Assembly: GCA_035650655.1 (NCBI GenBank)
Contig: DASRHG010000023.1
Coordinates: 1-56,368, forward strand
DNA from: DASRHG01 sp035650655
GTDB taxonomy: Bacteria; Desulfobacterota; Binatia; DP-6
Direction: 5' to 3'
DNA length: 56,368 nucleotides
Shown: positions 8,128-19,761 of the stretch, piece after piece
Numbering within the stretch: the stretch's first letter is position 1
How the letters are laid out: each line of letters starts with the position of its first letter
Translations under genes and position numbers: made by a program
The notes under the pieces: model-generated
What the model was told of the DNA's origin: nothing
Seen by the model: the letters and a program-made list of their open reading frames with translations, nothing else
Database searches by the model: none

Positions 8128-10016
8128 ATGTACGTTGCGATGGGCTGTGCCCACGCAGACGCGCTCGCCCGCCTGGGCGCGCGCGAGATCGGGCAGGCCG
8201 ACCTCGACGCCGGCCTCCCGCCGCCCGACCCGGCGACGCTGCGGGCGGCGTACCGCGCGGAGACGGCGAGCGCGTTCCACGCGTGGCTCGGGTTCGCCGC
8301 GGCGCTCTTCCTCTTCTTCCTCGGCATCGGGGCGGTCATGGAGGGCGCGTACCATCCCGAGCGCACGGCCTGGGCGATCGTCTTCTACGGCGGCTGCGTC
8401 GCCGCGTGCGCCGCGGCCCTCGGGCTCAGCCGGCTCACGCGGGCGCCGACCGAGGTCGTGAGCGTCGTCTTCGCGGCCGTGATCGCGATCCTCCTCAGCG
8501 GCTACGCCCGGACGGTCGGGGCGGAGGCCGAGGTGCACCTGATGGCGCACATCTGCCTCATGTGCGGCCTCGCCTCGATCCTGCCGCTCGGGTGGCGCGC
8601 GCAGGTCGCGATGTGTGTCGTGTCCGTCGCGACGTTCTGGAGCGCGTCGCCCGCGCTCGCGTGGTCGATCCGTCCGGGCTACGGCGTCCTCGGGCTCGCC
8701 GCCGGGGCGGTGATCTCCGTCGTCGCCGCCGCGTCGATGGAGGCGTACCGGTACGCGGCGTTCCTCCGCAGCGCGCTCCTCGCCCACGCGTCGGCGGCCA
8801 GCGAGGCGGAGGCGGAGATCGCGACCGCCCTCTTCCACGTCGGCCAGACGCTGCACGCGCACCTCGACGCGGACGACCTCGTCGCGCACGTGAACGAGCT
8901 CGCCGTCGACGTCCTCGGCTGCGACGACGACTGGCTCTTCCTCTGGGACGACAAGCGGCGCGCGTTCCGGGTGCGCGCCCACAGCGGGATCCGGTCGGAG
9001 ATCCCCGCTCGGGCCGTCGCGCTCGAGCTCTCGCGCGACGGGCCGGTCGCCGAGGTGCTGCGGCCGGGGCGTCTCTGCGAGATCGCCGACGCCGCGCGGC
9101 AGTCGCTCGTGCCGCCCGAGACGATGGCGCTCTTCGACTGCGCGTCACTGCTCGCCGTCCCGCTCTCCCGGCGCGACGAGGTGATCGGCTTCCTCGTCTT
9201 CTCGCACCGCGCGCGGCGCGGTCCGTTCTCCGCGAAGGAGCACCGGCTGGCGTTCGGGATCGCGCACGCCGCGACGGTGGCCCTCGAGAACGGGCGGCTC
9301 CTCGCGAGCCTCCAGGCGACGACGCGGCTCAAGTCCGAGTTCCTGTCGACGATGTCGCACGAGCTCCGCACGCCGCTCAACGTGATCACGGGCTACGCGG
9401 ACATCCTGGCGGGAGGCGCGCTCGGCCCGCTCACGCCCGCGCAGGCCGACGCGATCGCGCGCATCCGGCGAAGCGCGCGCGACCAGCTCGATCTCATCGA
9501 GACGACGCTCGACCTGAACCGGCTCGACGCGGGCCGCGAGGTGATCCAGGTCTCGCGCGTCGACTTCGACGCGCTCTTCGCCGAGGTCCGCAAGGACCTC
9601 GGCGCGACCGACGACGCCCTCGTCGCGCTGCGATGGCGGAACGCCGTCAACGACCGCGACGTCCGGACCGACTGCGCGAAGCTGAAGGCGATCCTGAAGC
9701 ACCTCGTCTCGAATGCGCTCAAGTTCACGCCCGAAGGCGAGGTCGAGGTGACGGTGCGGGACGGCGGCGGGCCGCTCGTCCTCGAGGTGCGCGACACGGG
9801 GATCGGCATCGCGCCCGACGACCTGCCGACGATCTTCGAGATGTTCCGCCAGGTCGACGGCTCGCACACGCGGCGGTACGGCGGCGTCGGGCTCGGCCTC
9901 CACGTCGTCAAGCGCCTGGTCGAGCGGCTCGGCGGCACGATCGCCGTCGCCAGCCGCCCGGGCGCCGGCTCCGTGTTCACGGTCACGATCCCGCCCGCGC
10001 CCAACGGGGACGTCGC

Positions 10017-10020
<4 letters not shown>
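8128..10020 (+). CDS. Membrane GAF sensor histidine kinase (first of a tandem pair)
   Basis: 630 residues from ATG 8128 (a second in-frame ATG at 8140 is possible). About five hydrophobic segments occupy residues 50-200, followed by a linker with EAYRYAAFLRSALLAH, a GAF-like domain (about 235-390), the dimerisation/phosphoacceptor box SHELRTPLNVITGY with His near 411, and an HATPase domain with NALKFTPEGE (N box), DTGIGIAPDDLPTIFEMFRQ (G1/F box) and GVGLGLHVVKRL (G2). It autophosphorylates in response to an unknown signal. No response regulator lies beside it. The stop overlaps the start of the next kinase by 4 bp (ATGA). It is divergent from hyuA. Close similarity to the neighbour indicates duplication. 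Confidence 0.9.
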
Positions 10021-11884
<1,864 letters not shown>

Positions 11885-11909
<25 letters not shown>

Positions 11910-12424
11910 CGTTGGAACTCGGGGAGGAAGCCGAGCGTCGCCATCGACCGCATGCGGTCGAGGTAGACCTTCCCGTCCAGGTGATCGCACTCGTGCTGGA
12001 CGACGCGCGCGTGGAAGCCCTCCGCGACGAAGCGGAGCGGCTTCCCGTCGCGGCCGTACGCCTCGACCCGGATCTTCGTGCGCCGCGGAACCATGCCGCG
12101 GAGGTCCGGGACGCTCAAGCACCCCTCCCAGTCCTCCTCCTCGTCCTCGGTGAGGAACGTGATCTTCGGGTTCACGAGGACGGTGAGCGGGACCGGCTCC
12201 GCATCGGGATAGCGCGGGTTCGCCTCGACGCCGTAGACGACGATGCGCCGCGAGACGTGGACCTGCGGCGCGGCGAGGCCGGCGCCGTCGTGGTCGTCCA
12301 TCGTCTCGAGCATGTCGTCGACGAGGCGCTGGATCTCCGGCGCGCCGATCGCCTCGGGCGGGACGGGCTCGGCGATCTTCCGCAGCACCGGATGTCCGAG
12401 GCGGGCGACCTTCAGGACGGCCAT
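11885..12424 (-). CDS. def: Peptide deformylase
   Basis: 179 residues. It removes the formyl group from the initiator methionine of new proteins, using a metal bound by one Cys and two His. All three family motifs are intact: GAGLAAPQ at 47-54, EGCLSVP at 100-106 (Cys102 ligand) and HECDH at 144-148 (His144, Glu145, His148). The start at MAVLKVARLGHPVLR matches the family; the open frame continues upstream but with non-homologous residues. The usual fmt partner is absent. It is divergent from the methyltransferase-like gene and overlaps the histidine kinase end convergently. Confidence 0.95.
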
Positions 12425-12502
12425 ATCGTCCGTGTCGCAGATCGGATCCGGACGCGCAAGCGCGGTTTGCGCGCGCCCGGCGCGCGCCGCTAGCATCGTC
12501 CC

Positions 12503-13147
12503 GTGCTCGACGCCGCCGCGCTCGGCCCGCGAACCGTGGACGTCCTCCTCGCGGCGGCCTGGTGCGCGCTCGCGCTCGACGCGGCGGTGCGAACGTGGCG
12601 CGAGCGGACCGCCCGCCGCGCGCTCGGGCCGGTCGTCGCGAGCGGGTGGCGGCCGCCGGCCGCGGTGCGCGCGGCCGTCGTCGCCGGCACGGTCGCCGCC
12701 GCCGTCGCCGTCGAGCGCGCGGGCGGCCGCCTGCCCCATCGGCCCGCCGTCGCGCTCGCGGGGCTCGTCCTGGTCGCCGCGGGCGTTGTCCTCCACGCGC
12801 GCGCGCGGCGCGCGCTCGGGCCGCTCTGGTCGGGGGTCGTCGCCGTCCGGGCCGGACAGGCGGTCGTCGCCTCCGGCCCGTACGCCGTCGTCCGCCATCC
12901 GCTCTACACGGCACTCGGGCTGGTCGCGACCGGCTCGTTCCTCGCGCACCCGTCGGTCATGACGGCTGCCGCGGCGAGCGGTGCCCTCGCCGGCATGGCG
13001 CTCAAGATCGCGCGGGAGGAGCGCGTCCTCGGCGCCGCGCTCGGCGAGGAGTGGAGGCGCTACGCCGCGCGCGTGCCGGCCGTCGTGCCGCGGCTCGCGG
13101 ACCTCCGCGCCGCGCTCGGCCGCCTGGTCACCGGCACGCGGCGATGA
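12503..13147 (+). CDS. Isoprenylcysteine carboxyl methyltransferase-like membrane protein
   Basis: 214 residues from a GTG. Several hydrophobic segments are followed by the conserved C-terminal signature of the ICMT/PEMT superfamily: SGPYAVVRHPLYTALGL, then EERVLGAALGEEWRRYAARV. These RHP and E-E-x-x-L features bind S-adenosylmethionine at the membrane face. Bacterial members methylate unknown lipids or small hydrophobic acceptors. Length fits the family (about 190-220). The 78-bp gap to def must hold both promoters. The 3' end overlaps the convergent oxidoreductase gene by 20 bp. Confidence 0.8.
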   Translation: MLDAAALGPRTVDVLLAAAWCALALDAAVRTWRERTARRALGPVVASGWRPPAAVRAAVVAGTVAAAVAVERAGGRLPHRPAVALAGLVLVAAGVVLHARARRALGPLWSGVVAVRAGQAVVASGPYAVVRHPLYTALGLVATGSFLAHPSVMTAAAASGALAGMALKIAREERVLGAALGEEWRRYAARVPAVVPRLADLRAALGRLVTGTRR

Positions 13148-14141
13148 GCTCGCTCCAGAGCGCGTCGTCCGCGCCCGGACGGATCGGCATGTAGAAGGAG
13201 AGGCGGTCGACGAGCCCCGTGTACTTCCGCTTGAGCAGCCCGGGCACCTGGTCGTACGTGCCCTCGACGGCGTAGACCTCGAGCATCTCGTCGGTGATGA
13301 GCGACGCCATGCCGGCCCAGTCGCCCTTCGCGGCCTTCTCGTTCAGGCGGTAGCAGGTCTCGCCCCAGCCGTGCGCCTCGAGCACGGCAGCGTAGGTGCG
13401 CGTCGAAGCGTAGAAGCTGATCTGCTGGCGGACCGCGCCCCGCGCGCGCTCGATCTCCTCGGCGTTCCGGCCCGTAATCACGAACGCGCTCGTCGCGAGC
13501 GCGATCTGGCTCCGCTTCCGTCCCGCCTTGCGGAGCCCCGCCTCGACGTTCGGCAGCACCGTCTCCGTGATGTACTTCACCGAGTGGAACGGGTGCACCT
13601 GGAAGCCGTCGCACAGCTCGCCCGCGAGCCGGCACATGTAGGGATTCACGCCGGCGATGTAGATCGGGATGTGGGGCCACTCGATCGGCGCGGGCGCGAA
13701 GAAGGGGGTCATCAGGCTGAACTGGTAGTACTTCCCCTGGAAGCCCGGCTTCGTCCCGTTCTGCCAGACGTCCCAGATGTGGCGGATCAGCTGGATCATC
13801 TCGCGGAGCCGCGGTCCCGGCGCCGTCCACGGCGTCGAGTAGCGCCGCTCGTTGTGCCCCTTCACCTGGGTGCCGAGGCCGAGGAGGAAGCGCCCGCGGC
13901 TCGCGTTCTGGAGGTCCCAGGCGATCTGGGCGTGGACCAGCGGGCTGCGCGGGAAGGCGACGGCGATGTTCGTCCCGATCGCGACGTGGTCCGTCGTCGT
14001 CGCCGCGACGGCGCAGGGGAGGTACGGATCGTGCCCCGCCTCGGCCGTCCAGATCCCATCGTAGCCGAGCGCCTCCGCGTGCGCCGCCAGGCGACCGACC
14101 TCGCGCAGGTCGCCGGACATGATTCCCCCGTCGATCTTCAT
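13128..14141 (-). CDS. F420-type luciferase-like (LLM class) oxidoreductase
   Basis: 337 residues forming a luciferase-like TIM barrel. The N-terminus has EALGYDGIWTAEAGHDPYLP and AIGTNIAVAFPRSP, followed by ASRGRFLLGLGTQVKGHNERR and the PIYIAGVNPYM segment near 175. These match the F420-dependent LLM family whose members act on varied small substrates such as isoprenoids or aldehydes. The cofactor (F420 versus FMN) is inferred from family resemblance and cannot be proved here. It stands alone between a convergent gene on one side and a methyltransferase relic on the other, so context gives no substrate clue. Confidence 0.88.
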   Translation of the reverse strand: MKIDGGIMSGDLREVGRLAAHAEALGYDGIWTAEAGHDPYLPCAVAATTTDHVAIGTNIAVAFPRSPLVHAQIAWDLQNASRGRFLLGLGTQVKGHNERRYSTPWTAPGPRLREMIQLIRHIWDVWQNGTKPGFQGKYYQFSLMTPFFAPAPIEWPHIPIYIAGVNPYMCRLAGELCDGFQVHPFHSVKYITETVLPNVEAGLRKAGRKRSQIALATSAFVITGRNAEEIERARGAVRQQISFYASTRTYAAVLEAHGWGETCYRLNEKAAKGDWAGMASLITDEMLEVYAVEGTYDQVPGLLKRKYTGLVDRLSFYMPIRPGADDALWSELIAACR

Positions 14142-14249
14142 GGGCGATGACCTACTCGACGCGGCTCCGCCGGGTCAACCGGCGGTGCGCGCCGCGGTCG
14201 GTTTGCGGATCGCGGGGACGCGCGCGGCCGCGGGGGGAGCCCGCGCGGA

Positions 14250-14345
14250 GTCGTCCGGCCGGGCGGCCGGATCGTCCTCTCCGACCTCCACCCGACGGCC
14301 ATGGCGCTCGGCGCGGACGACCTCGGCGCCCCGTCCGGCGGCCTC
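14250..14345 (+). pseudogene. Fragment resembling a SAM-dependent methyltransferase
   Basis: One frame of this stretch reads RPGGRIVLSDLHPTAMALGA, which matches the strand-4/5 region of class I methyltransferases of the UbiE type (R-PGG-x-x-V-S-D-x-HP). Nearly every third codon position is G or C, as in real genes here. There is no intact methyltransferase around it: the SAM-binding glycine motif is missing upstream and the frame ends near 14438. The rest of the 296-bp gap (14142-14437) holds no gene I can support. Treat this as a small relic. Confidence 0.35.
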
Positions 14346-14437
14346 TCGACGCTCGCCGAGGAGCGTTCCGCACGGCGTGGGCCGGCGTGCCGCAGGCGCT
14401 CGTCCGGGCGCTCGCGCGCGGCTCGGCGCGCACTCCG

Positions 14438-15340
14438 CTAGTCGCCGTTCCCGCCCGACGTCCGCCCCGCGAGCGCCTCGAGCGCGGTCACGATCGCCTG
14501 CGTGCCGAGCGCGCCGCCGCCCTGCGCCTCGACGGCGTTCAGGAGGAGGTGCACGACGGCCGTCGTCGGGAGCGGGACGCCGAGCTGCTTCGCCGCCTCG
14601 AGCGCGAGGCGCAGGTCCTTCAGCTGGAGGCGCACCATGAAGCCGGGCGCGAAGTCGCGGCGCTGCATGCGCGGCGCCTGCTCGCGGAGCATCCACGAGG
14701 CGGCGGCGCCGGCGCCGACCGCCTGCACGACCGCCTCGGGGTCGAGCCCCGCCCGCTCGGCGAGGAGCACGCCCTCCGCGACGGCGGCGAGCGTCGTCGC
14801 CCCGACCACCTGGTTCACGAGCTTCGTCATCTGGCCATGCCCCGGCCCGCCCATGTACGTCACCTGGCGGCCGAGCGCGGCGAACACGGGCGCCGCGCGC
14901 GCGAACGCCTCGCGGTCGCCGCCGACCATGATCGAGAGCGTCCCCGCGATCGCCCCCTGCTCGCCGCCGGAGACGGGCGCGTCGAGGAACCCGACGCCCG
15001 CCTCGGCCGCGCGCGCCGCGAGCCGCCGCGCGACCGCGGGCGAGATCGTGCTCATGTCGATCGCGAGGAGTCCGGGCGCCGCGCCGGCGAGCACGCCCTC
15101 GGGGCCGCTCATCACCGCCTCGACCTCCGGCGAGTCCGGCAGCATCGTGACGACGACCTCGACGCCGCGCGCGACGGCGGCCGGCGAATCCGCGACCGTC
15201 GCGCCGTCGGCGACGAGCGCCTCGGCGCGCGCGCGCGTCCGGTTGTGCACCGTGACCGCGTGGCCGGCGCGGAGGAGGTTCCGCGCCATCGGCGCGCCCA
15301 TGATGCCGGTCCCGATGACGCCGATCCGCAGCGCGCTCAC
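14438..15340 (-). CDS. Beta-hydroxyacid dehydrogenase (3-hydroxyisobutyrate / tartronate semialdehyde reductase family)
   Basis: 300 residues from a GTG overlapping the PiT stop by 4 bp. The NAD(P)-binding start IGVIGTGIMGAPMARNL has the GxGxxG fingerprint, the substrate-binding signature DAPVSGGEQGA lies at 120-130, and the catalytic Lys is K173 in GHGQMTKLVNQ. These place it in the 3-hydroxyisobutyrate/2-hydroxy-3-oxopropionate dehydrogenase family; the exact hydroxyacid cannot be told. Coupling to a phosphate transporter is unusual and probably reflects operon packing rather than shared function. Confidence 0.92.
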   Translation of the reverse strand: MSALRIGVIGTGIMGAPMARNLLRAGHAVTVHNRTRARAEALVADGATVADSPAAVARGVEVVVTMLPDSPEVEAVMSGPEGVLAGAAPGLLAIDMSTISPAVARRLAARAAEAGVGFLDAPVSGGEQGAIAGTLSIMVGGDREAFARAAPVFAALGRQVTYMGGPGHGQMTKLVNQVVGATTLAAVAEGVLLAERAGLDPEAVVQAVGAGAAASWMLREQAPRMQRRDFAPGFMVRLQLKDLRLALEAAKQLGVPLPTTAVVHLLLNAVEAQGGGALGTQAIVTALEALAGRTSGGNGD

Positions 15341-16323
15341 GCGAGCCACCGGATCGGCAGGTAGATCGCCGCGGAGATCGCGGCCGTGCACGGGATCGTC
15401 AGGATCCACGCCCAGACGACGTTGCCCGCGACGCCCCAGCGGACGGCCGAGAGCCGCCGCGTGCTGCCGACGCCGATGATCGCGCCCGTGATCGTGTGCG
15501 TCGTGCTCACCGGGATGCCGAACGTCGCCGAGCCGAGCAGCGCGAGCGCCCCGGCACTCTCCGCGCAGAAGCCGCCGACGGGCCGGAGCGCCGTGAGCCG
15601 CATGCCCATCGTCCGCACGATGCGCCAGCCGCCGAAGAGCGTGCCGAGCGCGATCGCGACGTGGCAGAGGATGACGACCCAGAACGGCACGTAGAACGTC
15701 GGCCCGAGCCGGCCCGCCGTGAAGAGGAGGACGGCGATGATGCCCATCGTCTTCTGCGCGTCGTTCGTGCCGTGCCCGAGGCTGTAGGCGGCGGCGGAGA
15801 GGAGCTGGAGCCGCCGGAACACGCGGTCGATGGTCGCCGGGTGCGCGTTCGCGGCGAAGCGGAGGACGAGCGCCATGAAGGCGGCGCTGAGGACGAGGCC
15901 GATCAAGGGCGACACCACGATGAACACGACGACGCGGAGGAGCCCCTCGGCGACGAGCGTGCCGAAGCCGCCCTTCGCGACGCCCGCGCCCGCGAGCCCG
16001 GCGATGAGGGCGTGCGAGGAGCTCGACGGGAGTCCGTAGTGCCACGTGATGAGGTCCCACAGGAACGCGGAGACGAGCGCGGCGAAGATGACGAAGTTGT
16101 CGACGACCGACGGGACGACGATCCCCTTTCCCACCGTGGTCGCGACCGCCACGCCGAAGCCGAACGCGGCGACGAAGTTGAAGAAGGCGGCCCACGCGAC
16201 GGCCACGCGCGGCGTCAAGACCCGGGTCGAGACGATGGTCGCGATCGAGTTCGCGGCATCGTGGAACCCGTTCATGAAGTCGAACGCCAGCGCGACGACG
16301 ATGAGGGCGACGAGGGTGAGCAT
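15337..16323 (-). CDS. pit: Low-affinity inorganic phosphate transporter, PiT family
   Basis: 328 residues, strongly hydrophobic, with the two PiT signature repeats: FDFMNGFHDAANSIATIVSTRVLTP near the N-terminus and GHGTNDAQKTMGII in the second half. PiT proteins take up metal-phosphate by proton or sodium symport in the inner membrane. It follows the DUF47 gene by 23 bp and is coupled by 4 bp to the dehydrogenase downstream. DUF47-PiT pairs are common; the DUF47 protein is thought to control the transporter. The window also encodes the high-affinity Pst system. Confidence 0.95.
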   Translation of the reverse strand: MLTLVALIVVALAFDFMNGFHDAANSIATIVSTRVLTPRVAVAWAAFFNFVAAFGFGVAVATTVGKGIVVPSVVDNFVIFAALVSAFLWDLITWHYGLPSSSSHALIAGLAGAGVAKGGFGTLVAEGLLRVVVFIVVSPLIGLVLSAAFMALVLRFAANAHPATIDRVFRRLQLLSAAAYSLGHGTNDAQKTMGIIAVLLFTAGRLGPTFYVPFWVVILCHVAIALGTLFGGWRIVRTMGMRLTALRPVGGFCAESAGALALLGSATFGIPVSTTHTITGAIIGVGSTRRLSAVRWGVAGNVVWAWILTIPCTAAISAAIYLPIRWLA

Positions 16324-16346
16324 GCGATCGGGCGCGGCGGGGAGCG

Positions 16347-17006
16347 TCAGCTGTACTCGAGGGCCACGCCCTCGATCACGTTCGCGACGTCCTCACAGCG
16401 GTCGATCGCGTTCTCCAGGTTGTCGTAGATCTCCTTGCACTTGATGACGTGGATCGGGTCGGACCCGTCCTCGAAGAGCCGCGCGACGGCGCGGCGGAGG
16501 ATCGCGTCGCCCTCGTTCTCGAGCCGGTTGATCTCCGTGCAGTGCGCGATCAGCGTCTTGCGGTCGCGGAGGTCGCGCAGCCCGCGCATCGCGGCGCAGA
16601 TCTCCTCCGCCGCCCGGAGCAGCACGTCCGCGAGCTGCCCGAACTCCGGCTCGAGCCGCTTCGGCCGATAGAGCCAGAGCCGCTCCGCCGACGCCCAGAC
16701 GAGGTCGAGCACGTCGTCCATCCGCGAGATGAGCCGGTGGATGTCGTCGCGGTCCATCGGCGTGATGAAGGTCTGGTGCAGGCGCTCGATCACCGTGTGC
16801 GTGATCTCGTCGCCCAGGTGCTCGACGCCCTTCACGCGCTCGGCCTGCTGCTCGAGGTTCCCGGGGTCGCGGACCATCTTCGCGAGGAGCGCCGCCGCTT
16901 CGCGCGTCCGCTCGGCGTGCTGCTCGAAGAGGTCGAAGAACTGGCCGCCGCCGCTCGCCGGCAGGAGACGGGACCAGAAGCCGGGCCGCTCGGTGCTCGT
17001 CGCCAT
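16347..17006 (-). CDS. DUF47 / PhoU-like regulator of phosphate transport
   Basis: 219 residues from ATG 17006 (MATSTERPGFWSRLLP). The frame is open further upstream but that part has no family resemblance. The all-helical sequence contains FFDLFEQHAERTREAA, VEHLGDEITHTVIERLHQTFITPMDRDDI and NAIDRCEDVANVIEGVAL, the signature of the TIGR00153/DUF47 family, relatives of PhoU. These proteins are encoded beside PiT transporters, as here, and are thought to modulate them in the cytoplasm. No regulatory site is obvious in the 65-bp gap behind the decayed regulator gene. Confidence 0.92.
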   Translation of the reverse strand: MATSTERPGFWSRLLPASGGGQFFDLFEQHAERTREAAALLAKMVRDPGNLEQQAERVKGVEHLGDEITHTVIERLHQTFITPMDRDDIHRLISRMDDVLDLVWASAERLWLYRPKRLEPEFGQLADVLLRAAEEICAAMRGLRDLRDRKTLIAHCTEINRLENEGDAILRRAVARLFEDGSDPIHVIKCKEIYDNLENAIDRCEDVANVIEGVALEYS

Positions 17007-17071
17007 GCAGTCGCGCCCATACCACACGGCGGTACGGCGCTCTAGGGTCCGGGTCCGAGCGCCCGCCGACC

Positions 17072-18218
17072 TCACTCGATCCCCCAGCGCCTGCGCTTGC
17101 GCCAGAGCGTCGTGACGTTGATCCCGAGCCGCGCCGCCGCCTCCTCGAGCGTCGCCGCTTCGGCGAGCGCCTGCTCGACGTGGCGGCGCTCGAGCTCGTC
17201 GAGCGACCGCGGCTCCTCGGTCGCCGGCGGCGCCACCGGCGCGGGTGCCAGCAGGCGGTCCGGCAGGTTCTCGGCGCGGATCACGCCGTCGGGCGACAGC
17301 ACGAGCGCGGCTCGAGCGCGTTCACGAGCTCGCGCACGTTGCCGGGCCAGCGATAGGCGGCGATCGCCGCCTCCGCGTCCGGCGCCAGCCGGACGCCCGC
17401 CCGCCGGTGGCGGGCGCCCAGCGTCTGCAGAATGTGCGCGGTGAGACGCGGGACGTCCTCGCGCCGCGCGCGGAGCGGCGGCAGGCGCAGCCCGACCACG
17501 TTCAGGCGGAAGAAGAGGTCCTCGCGGAACCGGCCCGCGGCGACATCCGCGTCGAGATCACGGTTCGTCGCCGCGACGACGCGCGCGTCGACCTCGACCG
17601 TCTGGGCGCCGCCGACGGGCTCGAAGCGGTGCTCCTCGAGGAAGCGCAGCAGCTTCGCCTGGAGCTCGGGCGGGAGCTCGCCCACCTCGTCGAGGAAGAG
17701 TGTCCCACCCGCCGCCGCCGCGAGCCGCAGCACGGTCACGTCGGAGGTCGCGACCTGGCGCGCCGTCGCCAGCACGCGCTGCATCGCGGGATGCTCCGAG
17801 TCGAGGAGCGCCGGCTGCTCGATCGCGCCGCGGAGCGCGCGGTTCTCGCGCCGGAGACCCTGCACCTCGAGGACGCGCTGAGGAGGAGGCCGACCTCGTC
17901 GAGCGCGAACGGCTTCACGAGGTAGTCGTACGCGCCGGCGCGCATCGCCTCGACGGCGCCGGCGACGGTCGCGTACGCGGTCATGAGCACGACGACCGCC
18001 TCCGGACGCCGCTGGCGGATCTCGCGGAGGAGCGCGAGGCCGTCCATGCCCGCCATGCGGACGTCCGAGAAGACGACCTCGATGTCGGTCTTCTCGAGGA
18101 TCGCGAGCGCTTCGGGCGCGTCGGCGGCGACCTCGACCCGGTGCTTCCGCCCCCGGACGTACGTCGCGAGGTGCGTCCGGATGTTCTTCTCGTCGTCGAC
18201 GATGAGGATCGTCGCCAT
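17072..18218 (-). pseudogene. Decayed NtrC-type sigma-54 response regulator
   Basis: The pieces are in order but broken. A receiver domain starts MATILIVDDEKNIRTHL with phosphoacceptor in FSDVRMAG and ends at YLVKPFALDEVGLLL. A one-base shift near 17880 moves the frame to LEVQGLRRENRAL. The AAA+ domain jumps from ATSDVTVL directly to AAAGGTLFLDEVGELP (about 17725), losing the Walker A GESGTGKE region and the GAFTGA sigma-54 contact loop. It continues to YRWPGNVRELVNALE, where a second one-base loss near 17312 shifts into the frame of a C-terminal Fis helix-turn-helix ending TTLWRKRRRWGIE. No sigma-54 activation is possible from this copy. It likely regulated the kdp operon above. Confidence 0.8.
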
Positions 18219-18221
18219 CGC

Positions 18222-18434
18222 TCACCCGCGGGGCAGCTCGAGCGTGAGCCGGCTGCCCTTCCCGACCTCGCTCTCCACGTGGATGCGGCCGCCGTGAGCC
18301 TGCACGATGTCGCGGACGATCGCCAGGCCGAGGCCCGCGGCCCCTGCCTCGCCGCCGTCGGCGCCCTGGACGGAGCGCTCGAAGATCCGCTCGCGCTGCT
18401 CGGGCGGGATGCCGGGCCCCGTGTCGGCGATCAT
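18222..18434 (-). pseudogene. C-terminal tail of a histidine kinase, fused in frame to truncated kdpB
   Basis: About 70 codons encode only the end of an HATPase domain: ADTGPGIPPEQRERIFER (G1/F boxes), AGLGLAIVRDIVQAHGG (G2) and the terminal GKGSRLTLELPRG. Sensor, HisKA and N-box are missing. It is continuous with the kdpB frame at about 18431, giving a chimeric reading frame. The stop lies 3 bp before the ATG of the response-regulator remnant, so the original order was sensor kinase then NtrC-type regulator, a pair often found beside kdp in place of KdpDE. Confidence 0.75.
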
Positions 18435-19761
18435 GACCGTCTTGATCCCCATGCGCCGGAGCTCCGCGAAGCGCTCGCGGATGCCGCCCTTCACGACGTC
18501 CTTCAGCTCGACCGTGCCCAGCACCTGCGGCCCGTCCGAGACGACGAGCGGCGTGCCGCCCTCGCGCGCGATGCGTTCCACCGCCTGCCGGACCGCGTCC
18601 GGGAGCGTTCCGCCGAGCTGGCCGACGTACGCCTCCACGGCGTCCGCCGCGCCCTTCCGGATCCGCCGCCCGTCCAGGTCGACACCGCTCATGCGGGTGT
18701 GCGCGCTGAACGGAATGAAGGTCGCTCCGAGCGCGCGCACGTCGCGCTCGCGGAGCCCGTGGCGCTCCTTCGCGAGGACGACGATGCTGCGCCCCTCGGG
18801 CGTCTCGTCGGCGAGGGACGCGAGCTGCGCGGCGTCGGCCAGCCGCTCGACGCCGACCCCGTCGGCCGGGAGGAACGCCGTCGCCTGGCGGTTCCCGAGC
18901 GTGATCGTGCCGGTCTTGTCGAGGAGGAGGACGTCGATGTCGCCCGCCGCCTCGACCGCGCGGCCCGACATCGCGATCACGTTCGCCTGGATCATGCGGT
19001 CCATCCCCGCGATGCCGATCGCCGAGAGGAGCCCGCCGATCGTCGTCGGGATGAGGCAGAGCGCGAGGAGGACGTCGAGCGCGGTCTCGTTCGGCGTCTT
19101 CTGGCGCTCGGCACCCTCCACCATCGCGATCATGCGGTCGAGGAAGGCCTCGCCCGGCTCCGACGTGATGCGGACGACGAGCCAGTCGGAGAGGACGCGC
19201 GTGCCGCCCGTGACCGCGCTCCGGTCGCCGCCGCTCTCCCGAATGACCGGCGCGCTCTCGCCGGTGATCGCGCTCTCGTCGACGGATGCGACGCCCAGGA
19301 TCACCTCGCCGTCGCTCGGGATGACGTCCCCCGTCTCGACGAGCACGACGTCGCCCGTGCGGAGCTCCGAGCCAGGGACCATCGTCGGCCGTACGCTCGC
19401 CGGGACGAACCCGTCCGACGGCGGCACGGCGAGCCGCTTCGCCACGACCTCGCGCCGCTGCCGGCGGAGCTCGTCCGCCTGCGCCGCGCCCCTCGGCCAT
19501 CGCCTCGGCGAAGTTCGCGAACAGCACCGTGAACCAGAGCCAGAGGGAAACCGCGAGGATGAACCCGGCCGGCGCCTCGCCCCGGCCGACGAGCGCCTGG
19601 ACGAAGAGCGCGGAGGTGAGGACGCTCCCGACCTCGACGACGAACATGACGGGGTTCTTCACCTGGTGGCGCGGGTCGAGCTTCGCGAACGAGCGGGCGA
19701 TGGCGCGACGGACGATCGCCCGGTCGAACCGCGGACGGGCGTTCCGATGAGGGCTCGTCAT
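18431..19761 (-). pseudogene. kdpB: Truncated, internally deleted potassium-transporting ATPase B subunit
   Basis: It starts MTSPHRNARPRFDRAIV at ATG 19761, coupled to the kdpA stop by ATGA. Intact KdpB landmarks are KNPVMFVVEVGSVLT, VDESAITGESAPVIRESGGD, CLIPTTIGGLLSAIGIAGMDR and the phosphorylation motif LLLDKTGTITLGN. Damage: a frameshift near 19490 (AEGRG then AQADELRR in another frame), an in-frame deletion of about 35 residues near 19058 where a membrane helix is lost between TALDVLLA and LCLIPTT, and truncation after MGIKTVMI, which removes TGDGxNDAPAL and all C-terminal helices. It then runs into a kinase tail. kdpC is absent. It cannot be a working P-type ATPase. Confidence 0.85.

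Noticed and set aside
12503..14150. Alternative frames over the methyltransferase-like and luciferase-like genes
   Set aside because: The chosen frames have clear family motifs; the others are shadows.
18222..19445. Treating the 407-codon frame as a novel KdpB-kinase fusion protein
   Set aside because: The junction falls inside conserved motifs of both families and neighbouring genes show the same kind of deletion, so decay or assembly error explains it better than a functional fusion.
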